Positions 8,246 through 17,157 of a stretch of 59,985 bases of DNA are shown here, piece by piece. This DNA is from an uncultured Hyphomicrobiales bacterium (GTDB lineage: Bacteria; Pseudomonadota; Alphaproteobacteria; Rhizobiales; Beijerinckiaceae). The position numbers and the translations under genes are program-made. Each line of letters opens with the position of its first letter. Positions within the stretch are counted from its first letter, which is position 1. The notes below the pieces were generated by a model, which had not been told where the DNA came from, made no database searches, and was given only the letters and a program-made list of their open reading frames with translations. The stretch lies in assembly GCA_903931945.1 (NCBI GenBank), contig CAIZEI010000038.1, positions 1 through 59,985 on the forward strand. Reading direction: 5' to 3'.

Positions 8246-9076
8246 ATGGAATCGGTGACTTACGAGAACGCCCGAACCTCGATCGTGACATTCGGTGACC
8301 GCGTGGAGGCGTTTTTTACCTTGCCGCCTCGGGGAGAGGGGCCGTTTCCTGCGGTGGTGCTCGGTCACGAGCGCTACGGCCTCGTGCGGCATACGCTTGA
8401 TCTGGCCGCGAAATTCGCTGCGGATGGCTACGCGTGCATCGCCCCCGACATGTTCTCGCGCTGGGACGGCGACAAGGCCGCGCTCAACCGTGGCGATATC
8501 CAGGTTCCGTTATCCGACACCGACATTATCTCCTACATGAGCGACAGCGTCGATTTTTTGCTTGCAAACCCGCGCGTCGATTCCAGCCGTCTTGTCGCCA
8601 TGGGCGTGTGCCAGAGCGGCTCCTATCCCCTGTTGCTCAACAGCGCTCGCAAGGAGATTTCCGCCAACATTGTCGTCTATGGCGGCGCGCAACAGGCTGA
8701 GTACTCGGCAACAGCGCCGAGACGCATCGAGCCATACGAACAAATCGTCGGGCGCATTTCCGCGCCGGTTCTTGGGATTTGGGGCGAGGACGATTTCGTC
8801 GTCTCCATCGACGATGTCCGGCGGCTGCGAGGAATCCTCGAGGATCACCGCAAGAGCTACGAGTTCGCGCTTTTCCGGGGCATGCCCCATGGCTGGATGA
8901 ATGACACAATGCCCGGACGCTATCGCCCGCAGGAAACGGCGATGGCGTGGAAGCTTATTCTGGATTTCATTTCGCGCGTTCACGGCGGCGCCTTTCCGCC
9001 CGACCGAATGATCTGGAAATTCGAGTCGGACGCTGCAGTCAGCTATGATTTCACCAAGAAGGTGCGCCTCGCATGA
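8246..9076 (+). CDS. Dienelactone hydrolase family protein
   Basis: 276 residues, alpha/beta-hydrolase fold. The triad looks like Cys122 (GVCQSG), Asp183 (WGEDDF) and His215 (MPHGW). Glu42 in GHERYGL matches the glutamate that holds the resting cysteine in carboxymethylenebutenolidases. These enzymes open dienelactones or other small lactones and esters. The gene is encoded between a binding protein (24 bases upstream) and a permease whose ATG overlaps its stop codon in an ATGA, so it is translationally tied to the importer. A lactone or ester substrate brought in by the transporter is the simplest inference. No signal peptide. Confidence 0.82.
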   Translation: MESVTYENARTSIVTFGDRVEAFFTLPPRGEGPFPAVVLGHERYGLVRHTLDLAAKFAADGYACIAPDMFSRWDGDKAALNRGDIQVPLSDTDIISYMSDSVDFLLANPRVDSSRLVAMGVCQSGSYPLLLNSARKEISANIVVYGGAQQAEYSATAPRRIEPYEQIVGRISAPVLGIWGEDDFVVSIDDVRRLRGILEDHRKSYEFALFRGMPHGWMNDTMPGRYRPQETAMAWKLILDFISRVHGGAFPPDRMIWKFESDAAVSYDFTKKVRLA

Positions 9077-9909
9077 ACGGAAAAATCGCGACCGCCAATC
9101 TCGGGCGTCTGTCGACCACGCCGGCTCTGGCGCGATTGAATTTGCGGCGCCTCTACACGGCGCACAAATCCGGCGCGTTGGGACTTGCCTCGATGCTTGG
9201 CGGCCTCGCCCTTTGGGAGATCGCCGCGCGCTGGATCGTCCAGGACAAACTCTTCCTCGTGGCGCCATCGGACATGATTGTCCGCCTGATGGAGCTCACG
9301 CGCACTGGCGAAATTCAGCAACACACAATTACAAGCGGCGTTGAATTCCTGGTCGGGTTTGCAATTGCCGGTCTCGTTGGGGTCGCCGGTGGACTGGCGC
9401 TTGGCGTTAGCCCGCTGGCGCGCGCGCTGGCGACCCCCTGGGTGTCTGCTTTCAATTCAACGCCAACGGTCGCGTTGTCGCCGCTGCTGATCCTCTGGTT
9501 TGGGATCGGCCTGTTGTCGAAGGTTGTCGTCGTCTTCATTGTGTCCGTTTTTTCAGTTCTCGTGAACACGCAGGCGGGCGTCGAAGGCGCGGACGAGCGT
9601 CTGGTGGAGACCGCGCGCGCGTTCGGCGCGCGGCGGTCACAGATATTCTTGAAGGTGCTTCTGCCATCAGCGGTTCCTTTCATCGTCGCGGGCCTGCGTC
9701 TTGGAGTCGGTCGGGCGCTTGTCGGCGTTGTTGTCGCCGAGCTGTTCGGTGCGACTTCAGGTCTTGGCTATCTCATCACGACATCCAGCCAGGTGTTCGA
9801 CATGGGGGCGCTCTTCGCCGCCGTGACCATCCTGGCGATCGCCGGCGTGGCCAGCACCGAGCTCATCCGCGTAGTCGAAAAGCGGCTTGCGCCCTGGAGG
9901 CAGCGATGA
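9073..9909 (+). CDS. ABC transporter permease, second cluster
   Basis: 278 residues, six predicted membrane segments starting near LGGLALWEIAARW. The EAA loop reads ETARAFGARRSQIFLKVLLP, typical for SsuC/TauC-type permeases. The start overlaps the hydrolase stop by four bases (ATGA), and the stop overlaps the ATPase start in the same way, so these three genes are translationally coupled. Partner of the ATPase at 9906-10748 and the binding protein at 7133-8221. Confidence 0.88.
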   Translation: MNGKIATANLGRLSTTPALARLNLRRLYTAHKSGALGLASMLGGLALWEIAARWIVQDKLFLVAPSDMIVRLMELTRTGEIQQHTITSGVEFLVGFAIAGLVGVAGGLALGVSPLARALATPWVSAFNSTPTVALSPLLILWFGIGLLSKVVVVFIVSVFSVLVNTQAGVEGADERLVETARAFGARRSQIFLKVLLPSAVPFIVAGLRLGVGRALVGVVVAELFGATSGLGYLITTSSQVFDMGALFAAVTILAIAGVASTELIRVVEKRLAPWRQR

Positions 9910-10748
9910 CCCTCGCGAGTGTTTCCACTGCAAGCGCGGGCGGCGCAGTGAAGCTGCAAGCGTCGCGTGTCGGTATGCGGTTCAAAAGCGAGCAGACGGG
10001 CGCTTCGGTCGAAGCGCTCCGCGACATCGATTTGCGCGTCCGCGCCGGCGAATTCCTGACCATCGTCGGCCCGAGCGGCTGCGGCAAGACGACGTTTCTG
10101 CGCGTGCTGGCGGGTCTGATCAAGCCGACTGAGGGATCGGTGTCGCTCGATGGCGCCGCCATCGACGGACCCAATCCCTCAGTCGGCTTTGTCTTTCAAT
10201 CCGATAATTTGATGCCCTGGCGCAATATCCGCGACAATGTCGGCTTCGGCCCGGAAGTGCGGGGCGAACCGGCGCGGTCATGGAAGCCGCGCGTCAATGA
10301 TCTCCTCGATCTCGTGGGACTTACGGGATTCGCGGATAGCTACCCGCACCAACTCTCGGGCGGCATGCGCCAGCGCGTCAATCTCGCGCGGGCGCTGGCG
10401 ATCGAGCCTGAGGTTCTACTCATGGACGAGCCCTTTGGCGCGCTTGACGCGCAGACGCGCGAGATCATGCAGGATGAGTTGCTGCGCATCTGGCGCGAAA
10501 CCGGCAATACCGTGGTATTCATCACCCACCAGATCGACGAGGCCATTTTCCTGGCCGATCGCGTGCTCATTCTCGCCGCCCGGCCCGGGCGCGTGCAGGA
10601 AATTCTCGATATCAATATCCCGCGTCCGCGTTCGCTCGAGGTGAAACGCACGCCTGAATTTGGCGCCCTCGTCGATCATGTCTGGCGGGGGATCGAACGT
10701 CAGGTGCGCGCGTCGATCCGCGACGAGCAACGCGCGCGGCCATCCTGA
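9906..10748 (+). CDS. ABC transporter ATP-binding protein, second cluster
   Basis: 280 residues with Walker A GPSGCGKTT (55-63), Q-loop FVFQSDNLMPW, signature LSGGMRQR (150-157), Walker B VLLMDEP (170-176) and ITHQIDEA carrying the switch histidine. Standard nitrate/sulfonate/taurine-type importer ATPase with about 15 extra N-terminal residues. It overlaps the permease stop by four bases and precedes the isochorismatase paralogue by 22 bases. Confidence 0.9.
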   Translation: MTLASVSTASAGGAVKLQASRVGMRFKSEQTGASVEALRDIDLRVRAGEFLTIVGPSGCGKTTFLRVLAGLIKPTEGSVSLDGAAIDGPNPSVGFVFQSDNLMPWRNIRDNVGFGPEVRGEPARSWKPRVNDLLDLVGLTGFADSYPHQLSGGMRQRVNLARALAIEPEVLLMDEPFGALDAQTREIMQDELLRIWRETGNTVVFITHQIDEAIFLADRVLILAARPGRVQEILDINIPRPRSLEVKRTPEFGALVDHVWRGIERQVRASIRDEQRARPS

Positions 10749-10770
10749 ATTGTAATAAATGGAGGCTCAT

Positions 10771-11517
10771 ATGCAGGAACGTGTCTGGGATCGCTACCTT
10801 TCGGAGGCGGATAAGGCCCATGTGTCGACATCGCGCGATCGCCGGGTTGGGTTTGGTTCGAAGCCGGCCTTGCTGCTCATTGATCTTTATCGCGCCGTGT
10901 TTGGCGACAAGCCTGAGCCACTGATGGAGGCGATCAAGACCTGGCCGTCGAGTTGCGGTATGGCGGGCTGGAACGCGCTGCCGCATATCCAGAGACTGCT
11001 GGCGGCTTCGCGCGCGGCGGGCATACCGGTCATTCACATCACCATGCTCGCGAATTCAGGCATGCCCAGCTGGTCCGAGGCCGCCCACCGCGGCGCAGGC
11101 GGTCGCGGCTCGGGCGCGGCGCTCGACGAGGCGGCGCTCGATCGCAAACGTCGCGGACCGGAAATTGTCGACGAAGTCGCGCCCATTCCCGGCGAGGTTG
11201 TGTTGCGCAAGACGGCTCCCAGCGCCTTCTGGGGGACGCCGCTGGCGGGACAGCTGACCTATCTTGGCGTCGACACGCTGATCGTGGCCGGCGAAAGCAC
11301 CAGCGGCTGCGTTCGCGCCTCCGTCGTCGAAGCGGTTTCGCATCGTTATCGAGTTCAGGTCGTCGAGGAATGCGTATTTGACCGCCACGAGGCGCCGCAT
11401 GCTATCAACCTCTTCGATCTGCATCAAAAATACGCCGACGTGATCCCGCTTTCAGAAGCGCTCGCCCACCTTGGCAAGTCCCAGGCGGGAGTGGCCCCGA
11501 AATTGGCCTTCGCCTGA
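10771..11517 (+). CDS. Isochorismatase-family cysteine hydrolase, second paralogue
   Basis: 248 residues. I start at the second ATG because GGAGG lies five bases before it; an ATG twelve bases upstream overlaps that site. The triad is Asp38 (LLLIDLYRAV), Lys147 (LRKTAPSAFWG) and Cys180 (STSGCVRAS). It aligns along its length with the protein at 2925-3692, including the unusual N-terminal extension and the CGMAGW/CGEESW segment, but carries a Gly/Ala-rich insert (about residues 107-120). It closes the rightward transporter cluster just as its paralogue closes the leftward one. Amide or carbamoyl hydrolysis is the family chemistry; the substrate is unknown. Confidence 0.85.
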   Translation: MQERVWDRYLSEADKAHVSTSRDRRVGFGSKPALLLIDLYRAVFGDKPEPLMEAIKTWPSSCGMAGWNALPHIQRLLAASRAAGIPVIHITMLANSGMPSWSEAAHRGAGGRGSGAALDEAALDRKRRGPEIVDEVAPIPGEVVLRKTAPSAFWGTPLAGQLTYLGVDTLIVAGESTSGCVRASVVEAVSHRYRVQVVEECVFDRHEAPHAINLFDLHQKYADVIPLSEALAHLGKSQAGVAPKLAFA

Positions 11518-11610
11518 TTGCCGTCTTTGTCACAGGCGCTCTCACGGTTCAGTCGTAAAATTCTATGGAATAGCGGCTGTTTGGCCTTTTCGTTGGCTGG
11601 GTCGATCAGG

Positions 11611-11845
11611 CAAAGCGGTTCCCTTCGCTCAGGCTGGCGGTCAATTCTTGTTCCATCTCGGCAGCAGGCTCTGCGAACGAACCTCGATCATCGTCACGAC
11701 CAATCTCGCCTTCGGCGATCCCAGGATGACCACCGCTCTCCTCGACGGTTCACGCATCGTTGCGATATCGTCGAGACCGTCAGCGATAACAGGCGCTTCA
11801 AGAACCTCGCCGAAGATCATCGGCGTCACGTCACACGCTGAACTG
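11611..11845 (+). pseudogene. IS21-family IstB remnant
   Basis: VPFAQAGGQFLFHL, LCERTSIIVTTNLAFGD and MTTALLD in one frame, continued as THRCDIVETVSDNRRFKN in another, reproduce the C-terminal half of IstB, the AAA+ helper ATPase of IS21 transposition. The EWPSVF segment normally after NLAFG is deleted and a frameshift follows the MTTALLD motif. Walker A, IstA and the element ends are not present. The remnant sits in the 580-base gap between the isochorismatase gene and the end of pheS. The rest of that gap (to 12099) shows nothing recognisable. Confidence 0.75.
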
Positions 11846-12099
11846 CGCTCACCCCGCCTGCGCAACCCCGACCAGCCGAGTCCAGGCGAGCGCTCTCATG
11901 GGGGTAGCCGCAGGGCCCGGTTGGATATAATTTGCAGCGCCGATTCAATGCTCGTTGACACGCATCGCGTGTCGACGTCCTCCAACGCCGGTTCGTGAGC
12001 GATTTTGAGGGTGAATTCAGGATAGTCGCTCTGGTTGAGACAACGAGCCAAAAATCGTCCCCATCATCGTGACGAGCGGGGCCAGCGCTGACCTGAACA

Positions 12100-13182
12100 T
12101 CAGGCGCTCAACCCCCCCGCCAATGTCGGAAAATCCAGCGGTCGGAAGCCGTAATGCTGGAGCCAGCGCAGGTCGCCGCCAACAAAAGGCCTGAGATCGT
12201 CCATGCCGTATTTCAGCATGGCGATGCGCTCGATCCCCATTCCCCAGGCAAAGCCTTGATATTCCTCGGGATCAAGGCCGCAATTCCTGAGCACATTCGG
12301 GTGCACCATCCCGCAGCCCAGAATTTCCATCCAGTCATGTCCCTCGCCGAACCGGATTTCGCGTCCCTGGCGCGAGCATTGAATGTCGACTTCCATCGAT
12401 GGTTCTGTGAAAGGAAAAAATGATGGCCGCATCCGCATTTTGACATTCGGGATTTCAAAAAACGCCTTGCAGAACTCTTCGAGAATCCATTTGAGTTGGC
12501 CCATATGGGCGGATCTATCGATGACGAGCCCCTCGACCTGATGGAACATTGGCAGATGCGTCTGGTCCCAGTCGCTGCGATAGACGCGTCCCGGGCAAAT
12601 CACGCGGATCGGCGGCTTGACGCTCATCATTGTGCGCACCTGCGCCGTTGATGTGTGGGTTCGAAGCAGTTTGCGTTCGCCATGCTCATCGGGATTGAAA
12701 AAGAATGTATCGTGCATTTCACGCGCGGGGTGCCCGTCAGGAAAATTCAACGCCGTGAAATTATAAAAATCAGCTTCAATGTCCGGCCCCTCCGCGATGG
12801 AAAAACCGAGGTCAGCGAAGATCGCGGTCAATTCGTCCATCACCTGCGAGATGGGATGCAGGCGTCCGGTCTCAATTCCGGTTTCCCGCACGGGCAGGGT
12901 GACATCAAGGGTTTCGGACTTGAGGCGGGCCTCCAGCGCTGCTTCTTTCAGGAGGCCCCTGCGGGCTGCAAGCGCTGCAGAAACCGTGTCCTTCAGGGCG
13001 TTGATTGCAGCGCCAGCCGTTTTGCGCTCATCCGGCGACATCTTGCCAAGCGTCGCCAGCAGGGCCGAGATCGTTCCTTTTTTTCCGAGCGCATTCACCC
13101 GGACAAGCTCAAGCGCCGCCTCGTCAGCTGACGCGGCGATCGCGGCCAATGTTTCGTGTTCCAGATGGGCAAGGTCGGTCAT
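12100..13182 (-). CDS. pheS: Phenylalanine--tRNA ligase alpha subunit
   Basis: 360 residues, the normal PheS length. It starts [12 protein letters not shown]; the frame continues further upstream, but that part is antisense to the LLM gene. The N-terminal coiled-coil arm (about 1-90) is followed by the class II synthetase core: motif 2 in [18 protein letters not shown] and motif 3 in [18 protein letters not shown]. The end ([13 protein letters not shown]) is complete. PheS charges tRNA-Phe in an alpha2-beta2 complex with PheT. In most bacteria pheT follows directly, often after rpmI-rplT-pheS; here the downstream gap holds only an IstB remnant, so the beta-subunit gene must be elsewhere. Confidence 0.95.
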   Translation of the reverse strand: MTDLAHLEHETLAAIAASADEAALELVRVNALGKKGTISALLATLGKMSPDERKTAGAAINALKDTVSAALAARRGLLKEAALEARLKSETLDVTLPVRETGIETGRLHPISQVMDELTAIFADLGFSIAEGPDIEADFYNFTALNFPDGHPAREMHDTFFFNPDEHGERKLLRTHTSTAQVRTMMSVKPPIRVICPGRVYRSDWDQTHLPMFHQVEGLVIDRSAHMGQLKWILEEFCKAFFEIPNVKMRMRPSFFPFTEPSMEVDIQCSRQGREIRFGEGHDWMEILGCGMVHPNVLRNCGLDPEEYQGFAWGMGIERIAMLKYGMDDLRPFVGGDLRWLQHYGFRPLDFPTLAGGLSA

Positions 13183-13335
13183 GTTGGCTCGCGATTTGGC
13201 GGCAGTCGCGGCTTTTGCCATGCTCGGGCGGCTCTGTCGAGGCGGATGCTTTTGACGCATCGGCGCAGCCGGGGTTACAGTGCTTCCAAGCATTCGCATA
13301 ACGGGAGGCGGACTTCGCCCCGGCTGGAGGAATTC

Positions 13336-14385
13336 GTGAAATTTGGCCTCTTTTCCAACAATCGCCGCTTCGAACGAAGTCTTGGAGATGCCTGGGATCA
13401 GGATATCAAGGAAATCGTCACTGCCGACCGGCTCGGATTTGATGAGGCCTGGATCAGCGAGCATCAGACGCCGGCTGAACTGATCATTGCCAAGGCGGCG
13501 GCCCAGACCCGACACATCCGCATGGGGTCCGGCGTGCGCCCGCTCGGCTATTACCACCCTATTCAGATAGCGCTGGAGGCCAACGCCACGGATCAACTGA
13601 CCCATGGCCGTTACATGCTTGGCATCGGACATGGATTTCACGCGCGGCAGATGGAATGGCGCGGTCGCGACCCCAAGGATACCAGGGCGATGGTCGAGGC
13701 CTCGATAGAATTGATCCTCAAATTATGGACGGCGACCGGGCCGGTCGATTACGATGGCCCGTTCTGGACCGGCAAGCAGATGATCCTGCAATGCCCGCCC
13801 GTGCAGAAGCCGCATCCGCCGGTCGCAATCGCCTGCATCAACTCGGCGAGTTCTGTTGAACTTGCGGGCAGGCTTAACCTGAAAGTTCTGACCGGCGACT
13901 TCATCCCCGTGAAACGGTTGCGCGAGTTTGGCGAAATCCTGGTTGCGGCTCAGGCCAAAGCGGGTCACAAGCCCAGCCGCAACATGCTCAATGCGACCCG
14001 TGTGGTTTATGTTGCGGAAACCGACAAGAAAGCGCGTGACGATATGCGCGAGTCCTATGAAAAAACCATTGCCTGGGAAATCGAGAATACGCCGCACCAT
14101 CAGGTCGAGCGCATTCCGCCGGGCGGGACGCTGAAGGACATCACCTTCGATTATCTCGTTGACACCGGAAATCTGTTCGTTGGCAGTCCCGGGACAGTGC
14201 GTCAGCAGATCGAGAATTTCTATGACCGCGTGGGCGGTTTTGGCCGGTTGCAATTTCATGCGGGCCGCGATTACGCGACGCCGGAAAAGCTCTTTGCTTC
14301 GATGGAAATGTTCATGAACGAGGTTGCGCCAAAAATCGCGCATCTCGATCCCGACCTGCCCTCAAACCGCGCGGCGGCGGAATGA
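13336..14385 (+). CDS. LLM-class flavin-dependent oxidoreductase
   Basis: 349 residues from a GTG start, five bases after GGAGG; the frame also runs upstream, but without a comparable site. The bacterial luciferase-like TIM barrel is recognisable from [40 protein letters not shown] text and [13 protein letters not shown]. These enzymes use F420 or reduced FMN to oxygenate or reduce small substrates such as limonene, alkanesulfonates and nitriloacetate. No flavin reductase is adjacent. It is followed after one base by a carboxymuconolactone-decarboxylase-like gene and is divergent from pheS. Confidence 0.85.
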   Translation: MKFGLFSNNRRFERSLGDAWDQDIKEIVTADRLGFDEAWISEHQTPAELIIAKAAAQTRHIRMGSGVRPLGYYHPIQIALEANATDQLTHGRYMLGIGHGFHARQMEWRGRDPKDTRAMVEASIELILKLWTATGPVDYDGPFWTGKQMILQCPPVQKPHPPVAIACINSASSVELAGRLNLKVLTGDFIPVKRLREFGEILVAAQAKAGHKPSRNMLNATRVVYVAETDKKARDDMRESYEKTIAWEIENTPHHQVERIPPGGTLKDITFDYLVDTGNLFVGSPGTVRQQIENFYDRVGGFGRLQFHAGRDYATPEKLFASMEMFMNEVAPKIAHLDPDLPSNRAAAE

Positions 14386-14386
14386 C

Positions 14387-14947
14387 ATGACTGCGACACG
14401 CTTTCCACCGCTGGCGCGTGACGACATGAACGATGAACAACGCGCGATGTTCGATCGCATCGCCACGAGCCCTCGCGCAGGCGTGCGGGGCCCTTTTCCG
14501 GCATTGATGCGCCATCCCGCGCTTGCAAAAGTACAAGAGGCCTATGGCGCGCATGTGCGTTACAACAACACTTTGCCAGACAAGCTGAAAGAAATGGCGA
14601 TCCTGATCACGGCGCGGCGCTGGAGCGCTGAGTATGAGTGGTACGCGCACCGGATAATCGCAGAAAAGGTTGGTGTGCCTGTGTCTGTGTGCGACGCCAT
14701 TTCGCGCGGCGAGACGCCCGACGGCCTCGATGATGAGACCAGCGCCATTCACGATTTCACGATCATGCTGCTACGGACGGGCGGCGTCGACGATGCGACT
14801 TTCGCGAGCGTCAGGGATCGCTTTGGCGATCAGGGCGTCCTTGATCTCATCGCCCTGGTCGGCAACTACACGACCGTGGCGATGATCCTGAATGTCGACC
14901 GGCACCCGATCCCGGATAGCGCTGCGCCCTTGCCAAAGCTGGGCTGA
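14387..14947 (+). CDS. Carboxymuconolactone decarboxylase family protein
   Basis: 186 residues starting at the ATG one base past the LLM stop codon, so translation is probably coupled. The CMD/AhpD-like helical domain is visible around LKEMAILITARRWSAEYEW and HRIIAEKVGV, with a second helical part ending VGNYTTVAMILN. The AhpD CxxC pair is absent, so a decarboxylase- or chaperone-like role is more likely than a peroxidase role. In catabolic clusters such proteins often accompany oxidoreductases, but their reaction is frequently unproven. Convergent with the MetE-like gene, eight bases away. Confidence 0.8.
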   Translation: MTATRFPPLARDDMNDEQRAMFDRIATSPRAGVRGPFPALMRHPALAKVQEAYGAHVRYNNTLPDKLKEMAILITARRWSAEYEWYAHRIIAEKVGVPVSVCDAISRGETPDGLDDETSAIHDFTIMLLRTGGVDDATFASVRDRFGDQGVLDLIALVGNYTTVAMILNVDRHPIPDSAAPLPKLG

Positions 14948-14955
14948 GGCCGTTC

Positions 14956-16083
14956 TTAACCCCAAACCTCCCGCGCGACCTCAACGACCAGAGCCAGCTT
15001 GCGCTTTTCATCATCGACAGTGAGCTTGTTGCCGCCAATCGTCGAGGCAAAACCGCATTGCGGCGATAATGCAAGCCGCTCCAGCGGGACAAATTTCGCC
15101 GCTTCGTCGATACGGCGCTTCAGCGCATCCTTGCTTTCGAGAGCCGGCTTTTTAGACGTGACAAGACCAAGCACGGCGACCTTGTTCTTGTTCAGGTAGC
15201 GCAACGGCTCGAACCCGCCGGCGCGGTCTGAATCATATTCAAGGAAAAACCCGTCGACATCGATCTGTCCGAACGCCACTTCCGCAACAGGCTCGTAGCC
15301 GCCGGACGCCACCCAGGCGCTTTCATGATTGCCGCGACACATATGGATGCAAATACGCAGGTCGGCGGGTCGCTCCCGCGTCACGTCATTCAGTAAATTT
15401 GCATAGGTGTGTTGAATGTTCCTGGGGTCTTCGCCAATCGAGCGAACATGGTCATGCAATTTTGGATCGCAGAGAAACGGAAAATTCGTTTCATCGATCT
15501 GGATATAACGGCAGCCGGCGGCATAGAGAGCCGCTATCTCTTCCCGGTAGACGCGCGCCAGATCGTTGAAATATTCACCCATATCAGGATAGGCTTTCGT
15601 ATCTACGCCCGCGCGCCCGCTGCGGAAATGCAGCAAAGTGGGAGACGGCATGACCTGTTTGGGCGTCAATCCTGCGGCTTGCGCGATGGGTTTAAGATCG
15701 TTGAACTCGTTCAGAGCGAGGGGTTTTGTTCGTCCAAGCTTGCCCACGGTGACAACGCGCGGCGGCGCAAATTCAATCGGGCCGGCCTCTGTCTGGAATG
15801 TGGTTTTCAAGCCGCCTTCGAACGCGACGCCGTCAATGCGTTCGACGACATCCATGAACCAGTGTCGGCGATGATATTCGCCATCTGTGCAAACTTTCAA
15901 TCCCGCGCTCTGCTGCAGGACAACGGCCTCTACGATACAGCCGCGCTCGATCGTCCAGAGTTCGTCGCGGGAGATTTTCCCCGCATTATGGTCCTTTCGC
16001 GCCTCGAGAATTTTGGCCGGACGGAGCAATGAGCCGACGATATCGGCCTTGAAGGGCGGGATAGTCTTTTGAACTGGTGTCAT
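14956..16083 (-). CDS. Single-domain MetE-like methyltransferase
   Basis: 375 residues corresponding only to the C-terminal catalytic barrel of cobalamin-independent methionine synthase (MetE), whose full length is about 750. The zinc ligands appear kept: His247 and Cys249 in IHMCRGN, Glu282 in FFLEYD, and Cys343 in SPQCGF. Asp198 in QIDETN would contact homocysteine in MetE. Without the N-terminal domain, binding of methyl-tetrahydrofolate polyglutamate is uncertain; short homologues have been proposed to use other methyl donors or to act in methyl transfer during catabolism. It is the last gene of the long leftward run, 18 bases after the iron-type binding-protein gene. Confidence 0.82.
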   Translation of the reverse strand: MTPVQKTIPPFKADIVGSLLRPAKILEARKDHNAGKISRDELWTIERGCIVEAVVLQQSAGLKVCTDGEYHRRHWFMDVVERIDGVAFEGGLKTTFQTEAGPIEFAPPRVVTVGKLGRTKPLALNEFNDLKPIAQAAGLTPKQVMPSPTLLHFRSGRAGVDTKAYPDMGEYFNDLARVYREEIAALYAAGCRYIQIDETNFPFLCDPKLHDHVRSIGEDPRNIQHTYANLLNDVTRERPADLRICIHMCRGNHESAWVASGGYEPVAEVAFGQIDVDGFFLEYDSDRAGGFEPLRYLNKNKVAVLGLVTSKKPALESKDALKRRIDEAAKFVPLERLALSPQCGFASTIGGNKLTVDDEKRKLALVVEVAREVWG

Positions 16084-16101
16084 GGCCTGATCTCCCGATC
16101 C

Positions 16102-17106
16102 TTATTTATAAATCGAGGTGGCGAGGTCGAGCATTTTTTGCTGCGTTTCGGCTTCAATCGTGCCCATGAATTTGCCATGCGCCATCGGCTGAACTTCATC
16201 TGGCAGCGCCACGTCAGCGCCCTTGATCACGGGCAGAACCCCAAACGCAGCAATGCGCTTCTGATTTTCGAGGCCGAGGTAATATTCGATAAACAGCCGC
16301 GCGGCGTTGGGATGCGGCGCATTCTTCAACATCGCGAGATCGAGCCGCACATAGGGCAGGCCTTCGACCGGAACAACAAGACGCAGCGGCAATCCACGCA
16401 GTCCCGTCAGGTCCGACGATATCTGCGACATGTAAATGGGGTATTCGCCGCGCGCAACCCGCCGCTCGGCTTCTCCGACATCGCGCGATAGCGTGATATC
16501 GTTGGCGGCAAGGTTTTTGTGAAAGTCCTCGCCAAAGCTCGCATATGTCGCCGAGAAAATCGTATTGCCGCCTCCCGCCGCGCGCATGTCGTCAGCAAGA
16601 ATTTTGCCCTTCCACTTCGGGTTGAGCAGATCGAGCCAGCCGTTGGGCTGTTCGTCGGGTTTGACGAGATTTGCATTGACCGAAATGGCGTAGGCCGCGA
16701 TGAAGGAACCAATCTGTCTGGGTTGCGCGGGCATGCCGTCAATCAGTCCGTTCGCCGCTGAAACTGCGCCCATGTCCTGCACATTGCCGGCCTGATCGAA
16801 CCGGGTGATTGAGGCCTGCCCGTGCTGCACGACATCGCCAAGATATCGACCTGCCGCCTGTTCAGTGCGCACGCGTTCGTTCATTTCGCTGGCGCGCACA
16901 TTGAGGAGATCGACAGGAATTCCGAAGCTCTTTTCAAACCCGTCCTTGACCGCCGCATGCATGGCGGGCGTGACGTAGGATGTGTAAAAAACGAGCTTGC
17001 CTTCCTTCTTTGCGGCTTCGATCAGACCTTTGTCGATTTCGTTCGCCAGAGCGGGCATTGCGGCGGTCAGGACCGCAAGCGCGACGACCAGTGATCTGCA
17101 ACGCAT
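16102..17106 (-). CDS. Extracellular solute-binding protein, ferric-iron (FbpA/AfuA) type
   Basis: 334 residues. The ATG chosen has a G-run (17112-17117) five bases upstream, and a GTG two codons earlier is possible. A signal peptide (MRCRSLVVALAVLTAAMPAL, cleaved near Ala-Asn) is followed by the type 1 iron-binding-protein pattern: AAKKEGKLVFYTS, VVQHGQAS, LLNPKWKGKILADDMRAAG and AAFGVLPV. Known relatives bind Fe3+, thiamine, 2-aminoethylphosphonate or sugar phosphates, so the ligand is open. No permease or ATPase is encoded nearby, making it an orphan between panB and the MetE-like gene. Confidence 0.8.
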   Translation of the reverse strand: MRCRSLVVALAVLTAAMPALANEIDKGLIEAAKKEGKLVFYTSYVTPAMHAAVKDGFEKSFGIPVDLLNVRASEMNERVRTEQAAGRYLGDVVQHGQASITRFDQAGNVQDMGAVSAANGLIDGMPAQPRQIGSFIAAYAISVNANLVKPDEQPNGWLDLLNPKWKGKILADDMRAAGGGNTIFSATYASFGEDFHKNLAANDITLSRDVGEAERRVARGEYPIYMSQISSDLTGLRGLPLRLVVPVEGLPYVRLDLAMLKNAPHPNAARLFIEYYLGLENQKRIAAFGVLPVIKGADVALPDEVQPMAHGKFMGTIEAETQQKMLDLATSIYK

Positions 17107-17157
17107 TCCCACCCCCCATGCATAATTATCGAGATTGCCAGCGAAACCCGGTTCGAA

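Noticed and set aside
13183-13641. N-terminal extension of PheS by about 150 residues
   Set aside because: It is antisense to the LLM gene, and PheS proteins begin near the ATG at 13182.
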